Shown in pieces: positions 43,432-51,959 of a stretch of DNA of 58,942 bases. The DNA is from an uncultured Spirochaetaceae bacterium. Its GTDB lineage: Bacteria; Spirochaetota; Spirochaetia; Sphaerochaetales; Sphaerochaetaceae. A program made the translations under genes and the position numbers. The notes below the pieces were generated by a model. That model was not told the DNA's origin. It did not search any database and was given only the letters and a program-made list of their open reading frames with translations. Within the stretch, counting starts at the first letter, position 1, and the number at the start of each line of letters is the position of its first letter. The DNA lies in contig CALXLD010000015.1 of assembly GCA_944389105.1 (NCBI GenBank), forward strand, positions 1 to 58,942. Direction: 5' to 3'.

Positions 43432-43455
43432 AGCGGCCTGATTCCAAAGGCCGCT
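43432..43455 (+). terminator. Stem-loop at the end of the importer/lyase operon
   Basis: AGCGGCCT pairs perfectly with AGGCCGCT across 8 nt, 22 nt after the GH88 stop. The following sequence is not clearly U-rich, so it may be a weak terminator or 3' stabiliser. Confidence 0.55.
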
Positions 43456-43521
43456 CAGCTGTCTTCTGAGAGCACATCCTGCAATCAGCAGAATTTCCTG
43501 GCAGTCGCTGCTCTACGATTA

Positions 43522-43550
43522 TTGCATGTGGTGGCATATTGGAATAATAA
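43522..43550 (+). promoter_or_regulatory. Promoter of cysE-cysK (leaderless type)
   Basis: TTGCAT, a 17-nt spacer and TAATAA, then 7 nt to ATG 43558. This supports the ATG over the TTG at 43522, which is the -35 box itself. Confidence 0.6.
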
Positions 43551-43557
43551 TCTGCAC

Positions 43558-44451
43558 ATGCATAATACAGAAAGCATTCTAAGTACTTACCTTGATTCGT
43601 TTTCACGGCTGCACAGGACCTCATCTCCCCGCGATACTTCATCACTGCCAAGGATGGCGGATATATCAAGACTTGAAGATACCCTGCTCTCACTATTCTT
43701 TCCTGGAGAATATGTATCAGAGAATCCGGAAAGTCTGCGGGCAGCTGTTAAGGACAAGCTTGAAACGGCCCTGACACTTCTGGATGAAGCAATAACAAAA
43801 GCTCTGAAATATGAAGAACCCGAGAGGGATATGGAGAATATAAAGAAGGATGCAGAAGCAGCTGTCATTGAAGCTGCCGAAAGCCTTCCTGAAATAAGGA
43901 GACTGCTGAAACTGGATGCGGAAGCCGGCTTCAATGGCGACCCTGCCGCAAAAGGTCTCCATGAAGTAATAATATGCTACCCCGCTATAAGGACACTTGC
44001 AGTCCACAGGGTTGCCCATCTTCTCTACAGGAAAGGAATACCGCTTATTCCTCGGATGATGAGCGAGATAGTACATTCAAAAACGGGCATTGATATCCAC
44101 CCAGGTGCAGAGATCGGGGAAAGCTTCTTCATTGATCATGGAACTGGTGTTGTCATCGGGGAGACCACAGTAATCGGAGATAATGTCAAGCTTTATCAGG
44201 GAGTAACACTTGGTGCGTTATCAATTCCGAAGAAGGGATGCGGATCGCTTCTAGAAGGAGTGAAAAGGCATCCGACTATAGAAGATAATGTAACAATCTA
44301 TGCAAATGCCACAATTCTTGGAGATATTACCATCGGACATAATACAATCATCGCATCAAATGCATGGATCAAAGATAATATACCACCTGATTCTATAGTT
44401 GTTACTGCACTTCCGGAAATAAAAGTGCGGCCAAGGAGGAGCAAAGCATGA
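43558..44451 (+). CDS. cysE: Serine O-acetyltransferase
   Basis: A 297-residue protein. A helical N-terminal region of about 170 residues is followed by a left-handed beta-helix of hexapeptide repeats (GIDIHPGAEIGESFFIDHG, then GVVIGETTVIGDNVKLYQGV). The catalytic histidine is in FIDHGTG. It acetylates serine to O-acetylserine for cysteine synthesis. The longer N-terminal domain and the GCGSLLEGVKRHPTI insertion resemble the EpsC-type subgroup. It overlaps cysK by 4 nt. Confidence 0.93.
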   Translation: MHNTESILSTYLDSFSRLHRTSSPRDTSSLPRMADISRLEDTLLSLFFPGEYVSENPESLRAAVKDKLETALTLLDEAITKALKYEEPERDMENIKKDAEAAVIEAAESLPEIRRLLKLDAEAGFNGDPAAKGLHEVIICYPAIRTLAVHRVAHLLYRKGIPLIPRMMSEIVHSKTGIDIHPGAEIGESFFIDHGTGVVIGETTVIGDNVKLYQGVTLGALSIPKKGCGSLLEGVKRHPTIEDNVTIYANATILGDITIGHNTIIASNAWIKDNIPPDSIVVTALPEIKVRPRRSKA

Positions 44452-45377
44452 AAGTATATAAATCCTGCGAAGAGCTGATTGGGAGAACACCGCTTCTTGA
44501 GCTGTGCAGAATAGAAGAGAAACTCTCACTTAAAGCACATATTTTCGCAAAACTCGAAAGTTTCAACCCGGCCGGCTCTGCAAAAGACAGGGCAGCAAGA
44601 ATGATGATAATCGATGCAGAACATGACGGGAGGCTCAGACCAGGTACAGCGATAATCGAACCAACTTCAGGAAACACCGGAATAGGATTAGCTTCTTTTG
44701 CTATTCCCAGAGGATACAGGGTAATTATTGTCATGCCTGAAACAATGTCCGAAGAACGCCGGAGAATGATGAAGGCATATGGTGCAGAACTTGTGCTGAC
44801 CGATGGAAAAAAAGGTATGAAAGGAGCCATCGAAAAAGCAGAAGAACTTAAGAAGACCATTCCAGGAAGTTTCATCCCCTCACAGTTTGATAACCCATCA
44901 AACGCGAAAGCACATTACGAAACAACAGGACCCGAAATCTATGAGGACACAGATGGTCTTGTCGATATTTTCGTTTCAGCAATCGGAACAGGTGGAACGA
45001 TTACAGGTGCTGGAAGATATCTTAAGGAAAGAATTCCAGGAATACGTATAATAGGTGTAGAACCATTCTCTTCTCCGATGCTGTCTGAAGGAAAAGCAGG
45101 TCCTCACAGAATACAGGGAATAGGAGCAGGATTCATACCAGGGGTCCTTGATACATCCATCTATAATTCAATAGCAACAGTCCGCGATGAAGATGCATTT
45201 ATATATGCAAAGATGGTAGGAAGAACAGAAGGAATACTTGCTGGGATATCATCAGGAGCAGCGCTCGAGGCTGCTGTAGAGGAAGCCAGAAAAGACGAGA
45301 ACAATGGAAAGAATATTGTCGTTATATTCCCGGATGGCGGAGACAGATATCTTTCCACCCCGCTTGCAGATGACTGA
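44448..45377 (+). CDS. cysK: Cysteine synthase (O-acetylserine sulfhydrylase)
   Basis: A 309-residue fold-type II PLP enzyme. The PLP lysine is in NPAGSAKDRAA near residue 44, the substrate loop is PTSGNTGIGLA near 72, and the phosphate-binding loop is GTGGTITGAGRYLKE near 178. It makes cysteine from O-acetylserine and sulfide. AAGGAGGAGCAAAGC precedes the ATG. Coupled translation with cysE fits formation of the cysteine synthase complex. Confidence 0.95.
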   Translation: MKVYKSCEELIGRTPLLELCRIEEKLSLKAHIFAKLESFNPAGSAKDRAARMMIIDAEHDGRLRPGTAIIEPTSGNTGIGLASFAIPRGYRVIIVMPETMSEERRRMMKAYGAELVLTDGKKGMKGAIEKAEELKKTIPGSFIPSQFDNPSNAKAHYETTGPEIYEDTDGLVDIFVSAIGTGGTITGAGRYLKERIPGIRIIGVEPFSSPMLSEGKAGPHRIQGIGAGFIPGVLDTSIYNSIATVRDEDAFIYAKMVGRTEGILAGISSGAALEAAVEEARKDENNGKNIVVIFPDGGDRYLSTPLADD

Positions 45378-45414
45378 AACCGGATGAAATGATAGTGTTT
45401 AACCGAGGTGAAAA

Positions 45415-46314
45415 ATGAAAAAACTTGCAATCGTTGTCCTTTTGCTGCTTTTTACGGCATCCCTGTTCGCAGCATTCGATGCAGCAATAAGCGATGATCT
45501 CTTCTATCATCAGGAAGCATATGAGGAGGATCTGGAATACCTTCTTTCTGCCTATGCTGAAGCAACCGCTGATTCTGAAAGAGCTGCCATACTCTGGAGG
45601 CTTTCCCGCACGAATCTCTACCTGACAGATGCTATCCCCGAAGATCAGAAAGATGAAAGGATTTCGGGATACGAGAAAAGCCAGGCTTATGCCGAGGAAT
45701 CGTTAGCACTTGAAGAGACAGCTGATGGCTATCACTGGCAGGCTTCCGCAATAGGACGGATCGGACAGGTAAATGGTCCGCTTAACAGTCTGTCAAAAGC
45801 AAAGCCAATGAGAGCTCTTATTGAAAAAGTACAGAATGATTTCAATGCAGATATGTCGGATGCATGGTATGTGCTTTCCCTCCTCTATGACCAGCTTCCA
45901 GGAGGGATCAGCTTCGGGAATGACAACTATGCAATAAGCTATATCCGTCGCTGCGTCGATACCCAGGATAACGTAAACAGACTGAATCTTACAAACTATC
46001 TTGAACTTGCCACACAGCTTCACAACAGGGGGTGGAATGCTTCAAAGCGAGCTAAGGAACTTGATAAGATGCAGGGCAGATATGAATCAGAAACGGTTCC
46101 GACAGAAAAAATGAAGTTCTATGAAGGACGGGATGGAAGGAACACAACCCCATTTTATTCTACCCTGCCTCTTGGTGAATTCTCTGATGAGCAGGAAGCA
46201 ATTATGGTCTGCCAGTATGCGCTTGCAGTATATGCAACCAAAACCGATCCGCTTCCTTCGGAAACTGAAAGAGCTGAGGAAATTGAGACATTCCTTTCAT
46301 CAATGATGAACTAA
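45415..46314 (+). CDS. Exported helical-repeat (TPR-like) protein
   Basis: A 299-residue protein with a signal peptide (MKKLAIVVLLLLFTASLFA) cut near residue 19. The mature part is alpha-helical with TPR-like pairs, including GYHWQASAIGRIGQ and DAWYVLSLLYDQLPGGISFG. It resembles spirochaetal periplasmic TPR proteins, some of which assist TRAP transport, but no transporter is adjacent. Function unknown. CGAGGTG precedes the ATG, and it may be co-transcribed with cysK. Confidence 0.72.
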   Translation: MKKLAIVVLLLLFTASLFAAFDAAISDDLFYHQEAYEEDLEYLLSAYAEATADSERAAILWRLSRTNLYLTDAIPEDQKDERISGYEKSQAYAEESLALEETADGYHWQASAIGRIGQVNGPLNSLSKAKPMRALIEKVQNDFNADMSDAWYVLSLLYDQLPGGISFGNDNYAISYIRRCVDTQDNVNRLNLTNYLELATQLHNRGWNASKRAKELDKMQGRYESETVPTEKMKFYEGRDGRNTTPFYSTLPLGEFSDEQEAIMVCQYALAVYATKTDPLPSETERAEEIETFLSSMMN

Positions 46315-46321
46315 AAGCCAG

Positions 46322-46349
46322 AGTGCCCTGTCACGCAGGGCACTTTTCA
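46322..46349 (+). terminator. Strong terminator after TPR-like gene
   Basis: AGTGCCCTG pairs with CAGGGCACT across a 5-nt loop, followed by TTTTC. It may also serve the convergent small gene, whose stop lies at 46347. Confidence 0.85.
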
Positions 46350-46556
46350 TACTGCCGTGACAAATACCGTATCCGATGTCTTCGCGACCTTGTATCCATT
46401 ATACTCACCTGCTGCGGTTTCTTCTGTAACAGGCGGCTCTGGTACACGGAGCGTAATCGTCAACGTAGCGGAAGCAATCACCTTCTGGCTCCACACTGGG
46501 CTCAATCCAATCACAAGCAGCGTGATGAAAAACAGGTAGCGTAACCGTTTTTTCAT
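46347..46556 (-). CDS. Small secreted protein, unknown
   Basis: A 69-residue product with a convincing signal peptide (RLRYLFFITLLVIGLSPVWS) and a mature part of about 45 residues with alternating beta-like segments (ATLTITLRVP, GYKVAKTSDTVFVTAV). No family is recognised and no ribosome site is clear. A real small exported protein is more likely than not because of the signal peptide, but expression is unproven. The 46557-46768 gap upstream holds no other gene I can support. Confidence 0.5.
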   Translation of the reverse strand: MKKRLRYLFFITLLVIGLSPVWSQKVIASATLTITLRVPEPPVTEETAAGEYNGYKVAKTSDTVFVTAV

Positions 46557-46768
46557 ATTGCTTTATGCTTCTAATTGCCGCCCACCCCCATAGATTTTAG
46601 AAACATTCCTCCATCTATAGAGACCTGCGATGATACATCCCAGAGCAGAATGCGCATCACAAGCCGAGCACATCACCCTATGCACTGTCTATAAATATAC
46701 TGACTAATCGGAAAAAGCAAAGAAAGAGATACGCAGATGCGGACATTTTTACGATTTTCTCTGTGATT

Positions 46769-47875
46769 TTACTCAATAAGTGCAGAAAGAAGCGCGAGGA
46801 TAAGAAGCATGAGTACGTTCAATACGGTGAAAACCGCAAGGTAATACCCCTTTCTTCCCCCTTCCCTTCTGAAATAGAATTTAAGGGAGATAAGCGATGC
46901 AAGAGAAGCTATCGGAGTACCAAGCCCTCCTATATCAGTACCAATAAGAACTCCTTCAAATCCATCTGCGAACGGAGAGAGAAGAATTGCAGCAGGAACG
47001 TTGCTGATAACCTGGGAGACTATTGCAGAGGAGGCAATCGGATGTGAAAGCATCGGTGCTGAGATAAGATTCCTGATAGACTCTATGTTTCTCATATTCT
47101 CGCTGAAAATGAAAAAACAGACAAATGTCAGAAGAAGGATATAGTCAATCCTCCGGAGAATCTTCCTGTCGAAGATAAGGAGGAAGAGAAGCTCCGCCGC
47201 AAAAAGCATCTGGAATGATATGACACGGAAAACAGTAAGAAGGGCAGCCGCCAGGAACAGAAGATATATAGCCGTCCTCACTCGATCGGCTTTCCGGACC
47301 TCTCTTTCATCTGTATTAAGCAGGCTTTTATTTCTCAGCAGAATAATAAAGGAAACTGCAATCAGGAATACTGATGCAAGTGAATATGGAAGAATCGTCC
47401 TGAAAAAAGGAATCGCTTCGACGGAGAAATATGAAAGGATATAGAGATTCTGAGGATTACCGATAGGTGTCGTCATCGACCCCAGATTAGCTGCAATAGT
47501 TTCCAGAACCACAAGCTTTATAACATACCCTTCATCCTTACCTTCTCTATCGAGAATCATCATCGTGAAAGGTACAAACATCAGAAGGGCAACGTCGTTT
47601 GTAAAGAACATCGAGGATACAAACACTATGGCAAGAAGGAAAACTGCCAGCATTCTGGTGTTTCCAGCTCTCTTCATCATCACTCCGGCTGCACTATCAA
47701 AAAGACCTGAAGCTTTTAACCCCTCAGAGATTCCCATTAAAGAAAAAAGAAGCGCTAGGGTTCTGAAATCAACAGCTTCAATCCAGGATTCTGATGGAGG
47801 ATTGAAAAATGCAGTTATAAAAGCTGCCAGGAACGCTATTACAAATACAATTTCCCTACGAACGAAGCTAAGCAT
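46769..47875 (-). CDS. ArsB/NhaD-superfamily anion permease (SLC13-like)
   Basis: A 368-residue membrane protein with about ten helices. Ion-transporter superfamily signatures are FFTNDVALLMFVPFTMM near residue 90 and SMTTPIGNPQNLYIL near 130, with the second repeat at ISNVPAAILLSPF and GGLGTPIASLASLI near 320. Substrate could be a dicarboxylate, citrate, arsenite or sodium ion; no accessory gene decides it. ATG 47875 is preferred over 47902 because a TATTAT box ends 7 nt before it. Confidence 0.82.
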   Translation of the reverse strand: MLSFVRREIVFVIAFLAAFITAFFNPPSESWIEAVDFRTLALLFSLMGISEGLKASGLFDSAAGVMMKRAGNTRMLAVFLLAIVFVSSMFFTNDVALLMFVPFTMMILDREGKDEGYVIKLVVLETIAANLGSMTTPIGNPQNLYILSYFSVEAIPFFRTILPYSLASVFLIAVSFIILLRNKSLLNTDEREVRKADRVRTAIYLLFLAAALLTVFRVISFQMLFAAELLFLLIFDRKILRRIDYILLLTFVCFFIFSENMRNIESIRNLISAPMLSHPIASSAIVSQVISNVPAAILLSPFADGFEGVLIGTDIGGLGTPIASLASLISLKFYFRREGGRKGYYLAVFTVLNVLMLLILALLSALIE

Positions 47876-47882
47876 GATGATG

Positions 47883-47888
47883 ATAATA
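47883..47888 (-). promoter_or_regulatory. -10 box of anion permease gene (leaderless type)
   Basis: TATTAT on the minus strand, 7 nt before ATG 47875; a weak TGGATT lies 17 nt upstream. It faces the divergent ung promoter. Confidence 0.45.
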
Positions 47889-47911
47889 CTCATCTTCAGC
47901 AAATGAATCCA

Positions 47912-47940
47912 TTGGATACTTCCATCTCTTGGATTATCAT
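47912..47940 (+). promoter_or_regulatory. Promoter of ung (leaderless type)
   Basis: TTGGAT, a 17-nt spacer and TATCAT, then 6 nt to ATG 47947 with no ribosome site. Confidence 0.7.
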
Positions 47941-47946
47941 TAAAAC

Positions 47947-48606
47947 ATGATCAATGTAGGCAATGACTGGCAGGAACTGTTCGATATAGAGCAGCATAAA
48001 GATTACTATCTGAATCTGAGGGCTTTTCTCAAGACAGAATATTCAACGAAAACAATCTATCCTCCAATGAATGATATATTCAATGCATTCCGTCTTACTC
48101 CTTTTGCAAAAACAAAAGTCATCATAGTCGGGCAGGATCCATATCATGAGGCAGGACAGGCAATGGGATTATCCTTCTCTGTCCATGAATATGTGGACGA
48201 GCCCCCTTCTCTGAGGAACATCCATCAGGAAATAATAAATGAAGGGGTTGAACAGGGACCATGGTCAAGAGATCTGACAAGATGGGCAGAACAAGGAGTC
48301 TTACTTCTTAACAGCACGCTCACTGTTATTGCCCATAGAGCAGCTTCCCATGCAGGGATGGGATGGGAGACATTCACGGATAATGCAATTCATGCACTTG
48401 GAGCGGATCCAAGGCCAAAAGTATTCATGCTCTGGGGCAGCTATGCAAGAAGCAAGAAATCACTGATAGAGAACAAAGCACATCTTATTCTCGAATCCGC
48501 ACATCCAAGTCCATTAAGTGCTTCAAAAGGGTTCTTCGGAAATGGTCATTTCAGAAAATGCAATGATTTTCTGCGCCAGAGCGGTCAGGAAATCATAATC
48601 TGGTAG
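47947..48606 (+). CDS. ung: Uracil-DNA glycosylase
   Basis: A 219-residue family-1 UDG removing uracil from DNA. The catalytic water-activating motif is VGQDPYHEAGQAMGLSFSV near residue 63, the uracil-binding LLLNSTLTV near 118, and the minor-groove loop ESAHPSPLSASKGFFG near 183. It starts base-excision repair. The gene appears monocistronic and leaderless. Confidence 0.96.
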   Translation: MINVGNDWQELFDIEQHKDYYLNLRAFLKTEYSTKTIYPPMNDIFNAFRLTPFAKTKVIIVGQDPYHEAGQAMGLSFSVHEYVDEPPSLRNIHQEIINEGVEQGPWSRDLTRWAEQGVLLLNSTLTVIAHRAASHAGMGWETFTDNAIHALGADPRPKVFMLWGSYARSKKSLIENKAHLILESAHPSPLSASKGFFGNGHFRKCNDFLRQSGQEIIIW

Positions 48607-48678
48607 CCAGCGTTCAGGAACTGTCCATAGAAAATCTATCAGCAACTCTGATATACTTCTCTCATAGGAGCCGAGGCA

Positions 48679-50127
48679 ATGGATATAATCAAACAGTTCA
48701 AAGAAGTAGTTATATCTGTTCTTCCGATTGCTATCTTCTCCTCGTTTTTATCGATTGTCTCCGGTGTAATGGATGGACTTGAGTTCCTGCAGTTCATGCT
48801 GTCATGCATATTAGTGATAATAGGTCTCACGCTTTTCCTCACAGGAGTTGAAGTCGGAATAACACCAATAGGAGGAAGAATCGGAAGCGCATTAACAAAA
48901 AGCAGGTCCCTTCTTCTGATGCTGACAGCAGCAGCGGTTCTTGGTATCATAATCACAATCCCGGAACCAGATGTTCAGGTACTTGCCTCTCAGGTACATC
49001 AGGTAAATCCGGCGATACCCGTGAATATACTGATTACAGCAATTGCGATAGGTGTTGGGATTTTCTTTGCTGTGGCACTTGCCAGGACTGTACTGAACTG
49101 GCCGATGAAGATAATCATAGCTCTGAGTTATTTAGCTATATTTGCAGCTGCTTTTCTCAATGATGACTTTTTCGTTTCCGTTGCATTTGATTCTGGAGGA
49201 GCTACTACCGGTCCGCTTTCAGTTCCTTTCATAATGGCACTAGGTGTAGGTGTTGCCTCAATGAGAAAGCACAATGAGGAATCCGAATTTGGCTATGTTG
49301 CACTCTCCTCCATAGGACCAATACTCTCAGTACTTATCCTCGGCATAGTTTTCGGAAGGACAACAGGGAACTCTGTCATTGATAGCGGAAATGAGATGAT
49401 AAGCTTCTGGAGTCTCTTCGGATCAAAATTCAGTGAAGTCGGCATTTCAATGCTCCCTTTGGTGATAGTGTGCATCCTAATGCAGATCTTTGTGCTGAAG
49501 ATGCCACGGACAGAAGCTATAAGGGAATTCTCCGGTATCATTTATTCATATATCGGTATCGTCATTTTCTTCACAGGCGTCGAATATTCATTTTCAGATG
49601 TTGCAAGAGAACTTGGAAGTGCATTGATAGCCATAAACCCGATCCTGCTGTATATCTCAGGATTCATATTCGGCATATGCGTAGTTCTTGCTGAGCCAGC
49701 TGTAATTGTTCTTACAGGACAGGTAGAGGATGCAAGCAGCGGAAGGATTCCCAAAAGAGTAATGCTGTTTACCCTCTCTGTCGGTGTGGGCCTGGCTGTT
49801 GTCTTTGCCTTGATAAGAACGGTACATGCACTATCAATCTGGACATTTATACTGCCTGGATATCTTCTGATAATGCTGCTTATGATAAAGACTCCTGGTC
49901 TCTTTTCAGCAATCGGGTTTGATTCAGGAGGAGTTGCTACAGGCCCAATGAGCTCAGCATTCCTTCTGCCATTAGCGATGGGAGCTGCCTCTGGAAATGC
50001 AGCCTCCTCTATTACAGCTTCATTTGGAATGATCGCGATGATTGCGATGATGCCGGTTCTTCTGATTGAGATTCTTGGTATTATCTATCAGAGCAGAGTC
50101 AGAAAAGCAGAGAGAGGTAAGAAATGA
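48679..50127 (+). CDS. DUF1538-family polytopic membrane protein
   Basis: A 482-residue protein with about twelve membrane helices in two homologous halves. Each half repeats a GVE motif (FLTGVEVGITPIGGRIGSAL near residue 55; FFTGVEYSFSDVARELGSAL near 295) and a glycine-rich DSGGxxTGP motif (AFDSGGATTGPLS near 170; GFDSGGVATGPMS near 415). The repeated DSGG/TGP elements look like a transport site. No substrate is established for this family. The next gene, a PII-like protein, overlaps the stop by 4 nt. Confidence 0.85.
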   Translation: MDIIKQFKEVVISVLPIAIFSSFLSIVSGVMDGLEFLQFMLSCILVIIGLTLFLTGVEVGITPIGGRIGSALTKSRSLLLMLTAAAVLGIIITIPEPDVQVLASQVHQVNPAIPVNILITAIAIGVGIFFAVALARTVLNWPMKIIIALSYLAIFAAAFLNDDFFVSVAFDSGGATTGPLSVPFIMALGVGVASMRKHNEESEFGYVALSSIGPILSVLILGIVFGRTTGNSVIDSGNEMISFWSLFGSKFSEVGISMLPLVIVCILMQIFVLKMPRTEAIREFSGIIYSYIGIVIFFTGVEYSFSDVARELGSALIAINPILLYISGFIFGICVVLAEPAVIVLTGQVEDASSGRIPKRVMLFTLSVGVGLAVVFALIRTVHALSIWTFILPGYLLIMLLMIKTPGLFSAIGFDSGGVATGPMSSAFLLPLAMGAASGNAASSITASFGMIAMIAMMPVLLIEILGIIYQSRVRKAERGKK

Positions 50128-50729
50128 ATTGGTGTACAATGATTGCTATATCAAGAAAAGGACAGGCAAAGGATATCATGGCAGCTGCCAGGAAAGCTGG
50201 GGCGCCGGGAGGTACAGTCTGTCTTGCAAAAGGTACAGCTACGAAGACAATTCTTTCCGCTCTTGGATTGGGAGATACAAAACAGGAAGTTCTTATCAGT
50301 CTTATCAAGACAGAAGATACAGAGCGGATTCTGGAAGCAGTGCATTCTGTAAAAGCAAAGGGAATCGTAATGACTATTGATTCTGCGAGAGGCGAGATTA
50401 TGGAAACAAAAGATACGACTTCAGGATGGATCCTGATTGAGGTAATCTGCGAGGATGGCTATAGCGAAGACATAATGGCAACAGCAAGAAAGGCAGGAGC
50501 TGAAGGCGGTACCGTTATAAACGCACACGGAACAAGTACAGAAGATGATGTCAAATTCTTCGGGGCCCCGCTGGTTCCTGAAAAGGAAATACTGATGATT
50601 GTAATCTCCAAGGAAAAAGCTAATGCCGTGGTAGAAGCAATCAGTTCAATGGAAGTGCTCCAGAAGAAAGGAATGGGAATAGTTTTCAGCATTCCTGTCC
50701 AGCGCTTTATGAATCTCGGAGAAAAATAA
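50124..50729 (+). CDS. Tandem PII-like regulatory protein paired with DUF1538
   Basis: A 201-residue protein with two PII/GlnB-like ferredoxin-fold domains. The first covers about residues 1-92 (AKDIMAAARKAGAPGGTVCLAKG) and the second about 100-201 (SEDIMATARKAGAEGGTVINAHG). The repeated ARKAGA.GGTV motif matches the PII nucleotide-binding region. The long T-loop tyrosine of classical GlnB is absent. Canonical PII proteins are trimers of single domains, so this fusion is unusual. Coupled translation with DUF1538 suggests it gates that membrane protein in response to a nucleotide or metabolite. Confidence 0.82.
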   Translation: MNWCTMIAISRKGQAKDIMAAARKAGAPGGTVCLAKGTATKTILSALGLGDTKQEVLISLIKTEDTERILEAVHSVKAKGIVMTIDSARGEIMETKDTTSGWILIEVICEDGYSEDIMATARKAGAEGGTVINAHGTSTEDDVKFFGAPLVPEKEILMIVISKEKANAVVEAISSMEVLQKKGMGIVFSIPVQRFMNLGEK

Positions 50730-50752
50730 TCGGCAACGCCAATGCGGAGCAA

Positions 50753-51835
50753 TTACTCAAGAACAGCCAAACCTCTATTCTTTGCTTCAAAGTATGGAAG
50801 ATTGCTCCGCATAACGATTGAAATTGTTGCAAAATAGCATCTTGACTCAGGTCTGGAATTCTTCAGCAGGAAATCAATTAATTTCACCATCGCAGTATAA
50901 CCCTGCTGATATGGGTCAGTATCTATTATGCATGTAAAAACACCCTTATCCAGATTCTCTCGGTTAAAAGCCCCTAAATCACAGCCAACAACTCTAAGCG
51001 AAGGACGATCAGCTCTGATAGCTGCATTGCATATACAATGAGAATCAGTTTCACAGACGGCATACAACCCGACAACAGAATCATCAATTAAATCAAAAAC
51101 ACGATCTGCCAGAGAATTTTCCCCGGAATCGTTGCTTACCTTAATGCATTCAAATCCGTTTCCGTACTGTGCCATATAGTTGATAAAACCGTTGGCATTC
51201 TCCCTATGTCCTATATTGTCAGGATATCCGGATGTCACTATTATTCTTCCGCTGTGGCATGTTGCCGTCATAAATTCCGCAGCTGTTCTTCCAACAGCAG
51301 ACGATTCAGGAACAACCGAACATAGATAATCCATCTTGGGAAATGTATCATCAACGAGCACCACAGGTATTCCTTTACTGATTATTTTCTGGACAGCAAG
51401 CTGCATTCTCATGCTTGTCCTCATAGGGAAAATCACCAAGCCATCAACTCCCCCATCAGAATATACAGCATTCAGGATCTCAAGCTCGTTTTCCTCTACG
51501 CTATTATAAGAACCATCAAAGAGCAGTTCCTTAAGTACAATGTTCATGCCATCAAACTGGCTAAATGCGGCTCTTACACCATCAGCCATCATTGAATGAT
51601 AATCAGCAACCGAAGAAGCCACACGTCCGACATACCCTACAGTAAGGCTCTTTCTCTTCAATGATGAAGCAAGATAATTAACCTCATACCCCATATCATG
51701 TACGGCTTTTAGGATTTCTTCACGTGTTGTCTTTCCAAGCCCTTCCTTGTTGTAAACGGCTCTATGTATGGAAGAAAGTGAATAGCCTGTAGCTTTTGCA
51801 ATATCCTTCAATGTCGGGTTGCTGTTTTTTGTCAT
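50753..51835 (-). CDS. LacI-family transcriptional regulator
   Basis: A 360-residue repressor. The N-terminal LacI HTH (TLKDIAKATGYSLSSIHRAV) and hinge helix (NYLASSLKRKSLTVGYV) precede a periplasmic-binding-like effector domain with a DGLVIFPMRTS strand near residue 130 and VVLVDDTFP near 165. AGGAG lies 10 nt before the ATG. It is the last gene downstream of the TRAP/NagB genes and is expected to bind the palindrome at 55636-55651. The effector is probably a sugar or aminosugar from that pathway. Confidence 0.92.
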   Translation of the reverse strand: MTKNSNPTLKDIAKATGYSLSSIHRAVYNKEGLGKTTREEILKAVHDMGYEVNYLASSLKRKSLTVGYVGRVASSVADYHSMMADGVRAAFSQFDGMNIVLKELLFDGSYNSVEENELEILNAVYSDGGVDGLVIFPMRTSMRMQLAVQKIISKGIPVVLVDDTFPKMDYLCSVVPESSAVGRTAAEFMTATCHSGRIIVTSGYPDNIGHRENANGFINYMAQYGNGFECIKVSNDSGENSLADRVFDLIDDSVVGLYAVCETDSHCICNAAIRADRPSLRVVGCDLGAFNRENLDKGVFTCIIDTDPYQQGYTAMVKLIDFLLKNSRPESRCYFATISIVMRSNLPYFEAKNRGLAVLE

Positions 51836-51852
51836 CTAGATATCTCCTAGAA

Positions 51853-51868
51853 CTATACTGCAATATAG
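51853..51868. promoter_or_regulatory. Imperfect palindrome upstream of lacI-family gene
   Basis: CTATACTGCAATATAG has 8-bp half-sites with one mismatched pair and a TGCA centre, 18 nt upstream of the regulator start. It overlaps the expected promoter, but its sequence differs from the LacI operator at 55636, so a different protein or a chance palindrome is possible. Confidence 0.35.
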
Positions 51869-51920
51869 CAAAACAATTCAGCAATATCATCTCATCAGGA
51901 ATAGCTGCTGTTTCACCTGA

Positions 51921-51947
51921 TTTCTCCTTGCGGACCACAAGGAGAAA
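51921..51947 (-). repeat. Stem-loop between TRAP permease and regulator genes
   Basis: TTTCTCCTTG and CAAGGAGAAA form a perfect 10-bp stem with a 7-nt loop just after the dctM stop. No U-run follows on the minus strand, so it is more likely an mRNA stability or partial-termination hairpin than a full terminator. Confidence 0.6.
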
Positions 51948-51959
51948 CCCTCTTCCATT

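Noticed and set aside
46357..46544. Plus-strand short frames opposite the small secreted protein
   Set aside because: No signal peptide or ribosome site; the minus-strand frame has a clear signal peptide.
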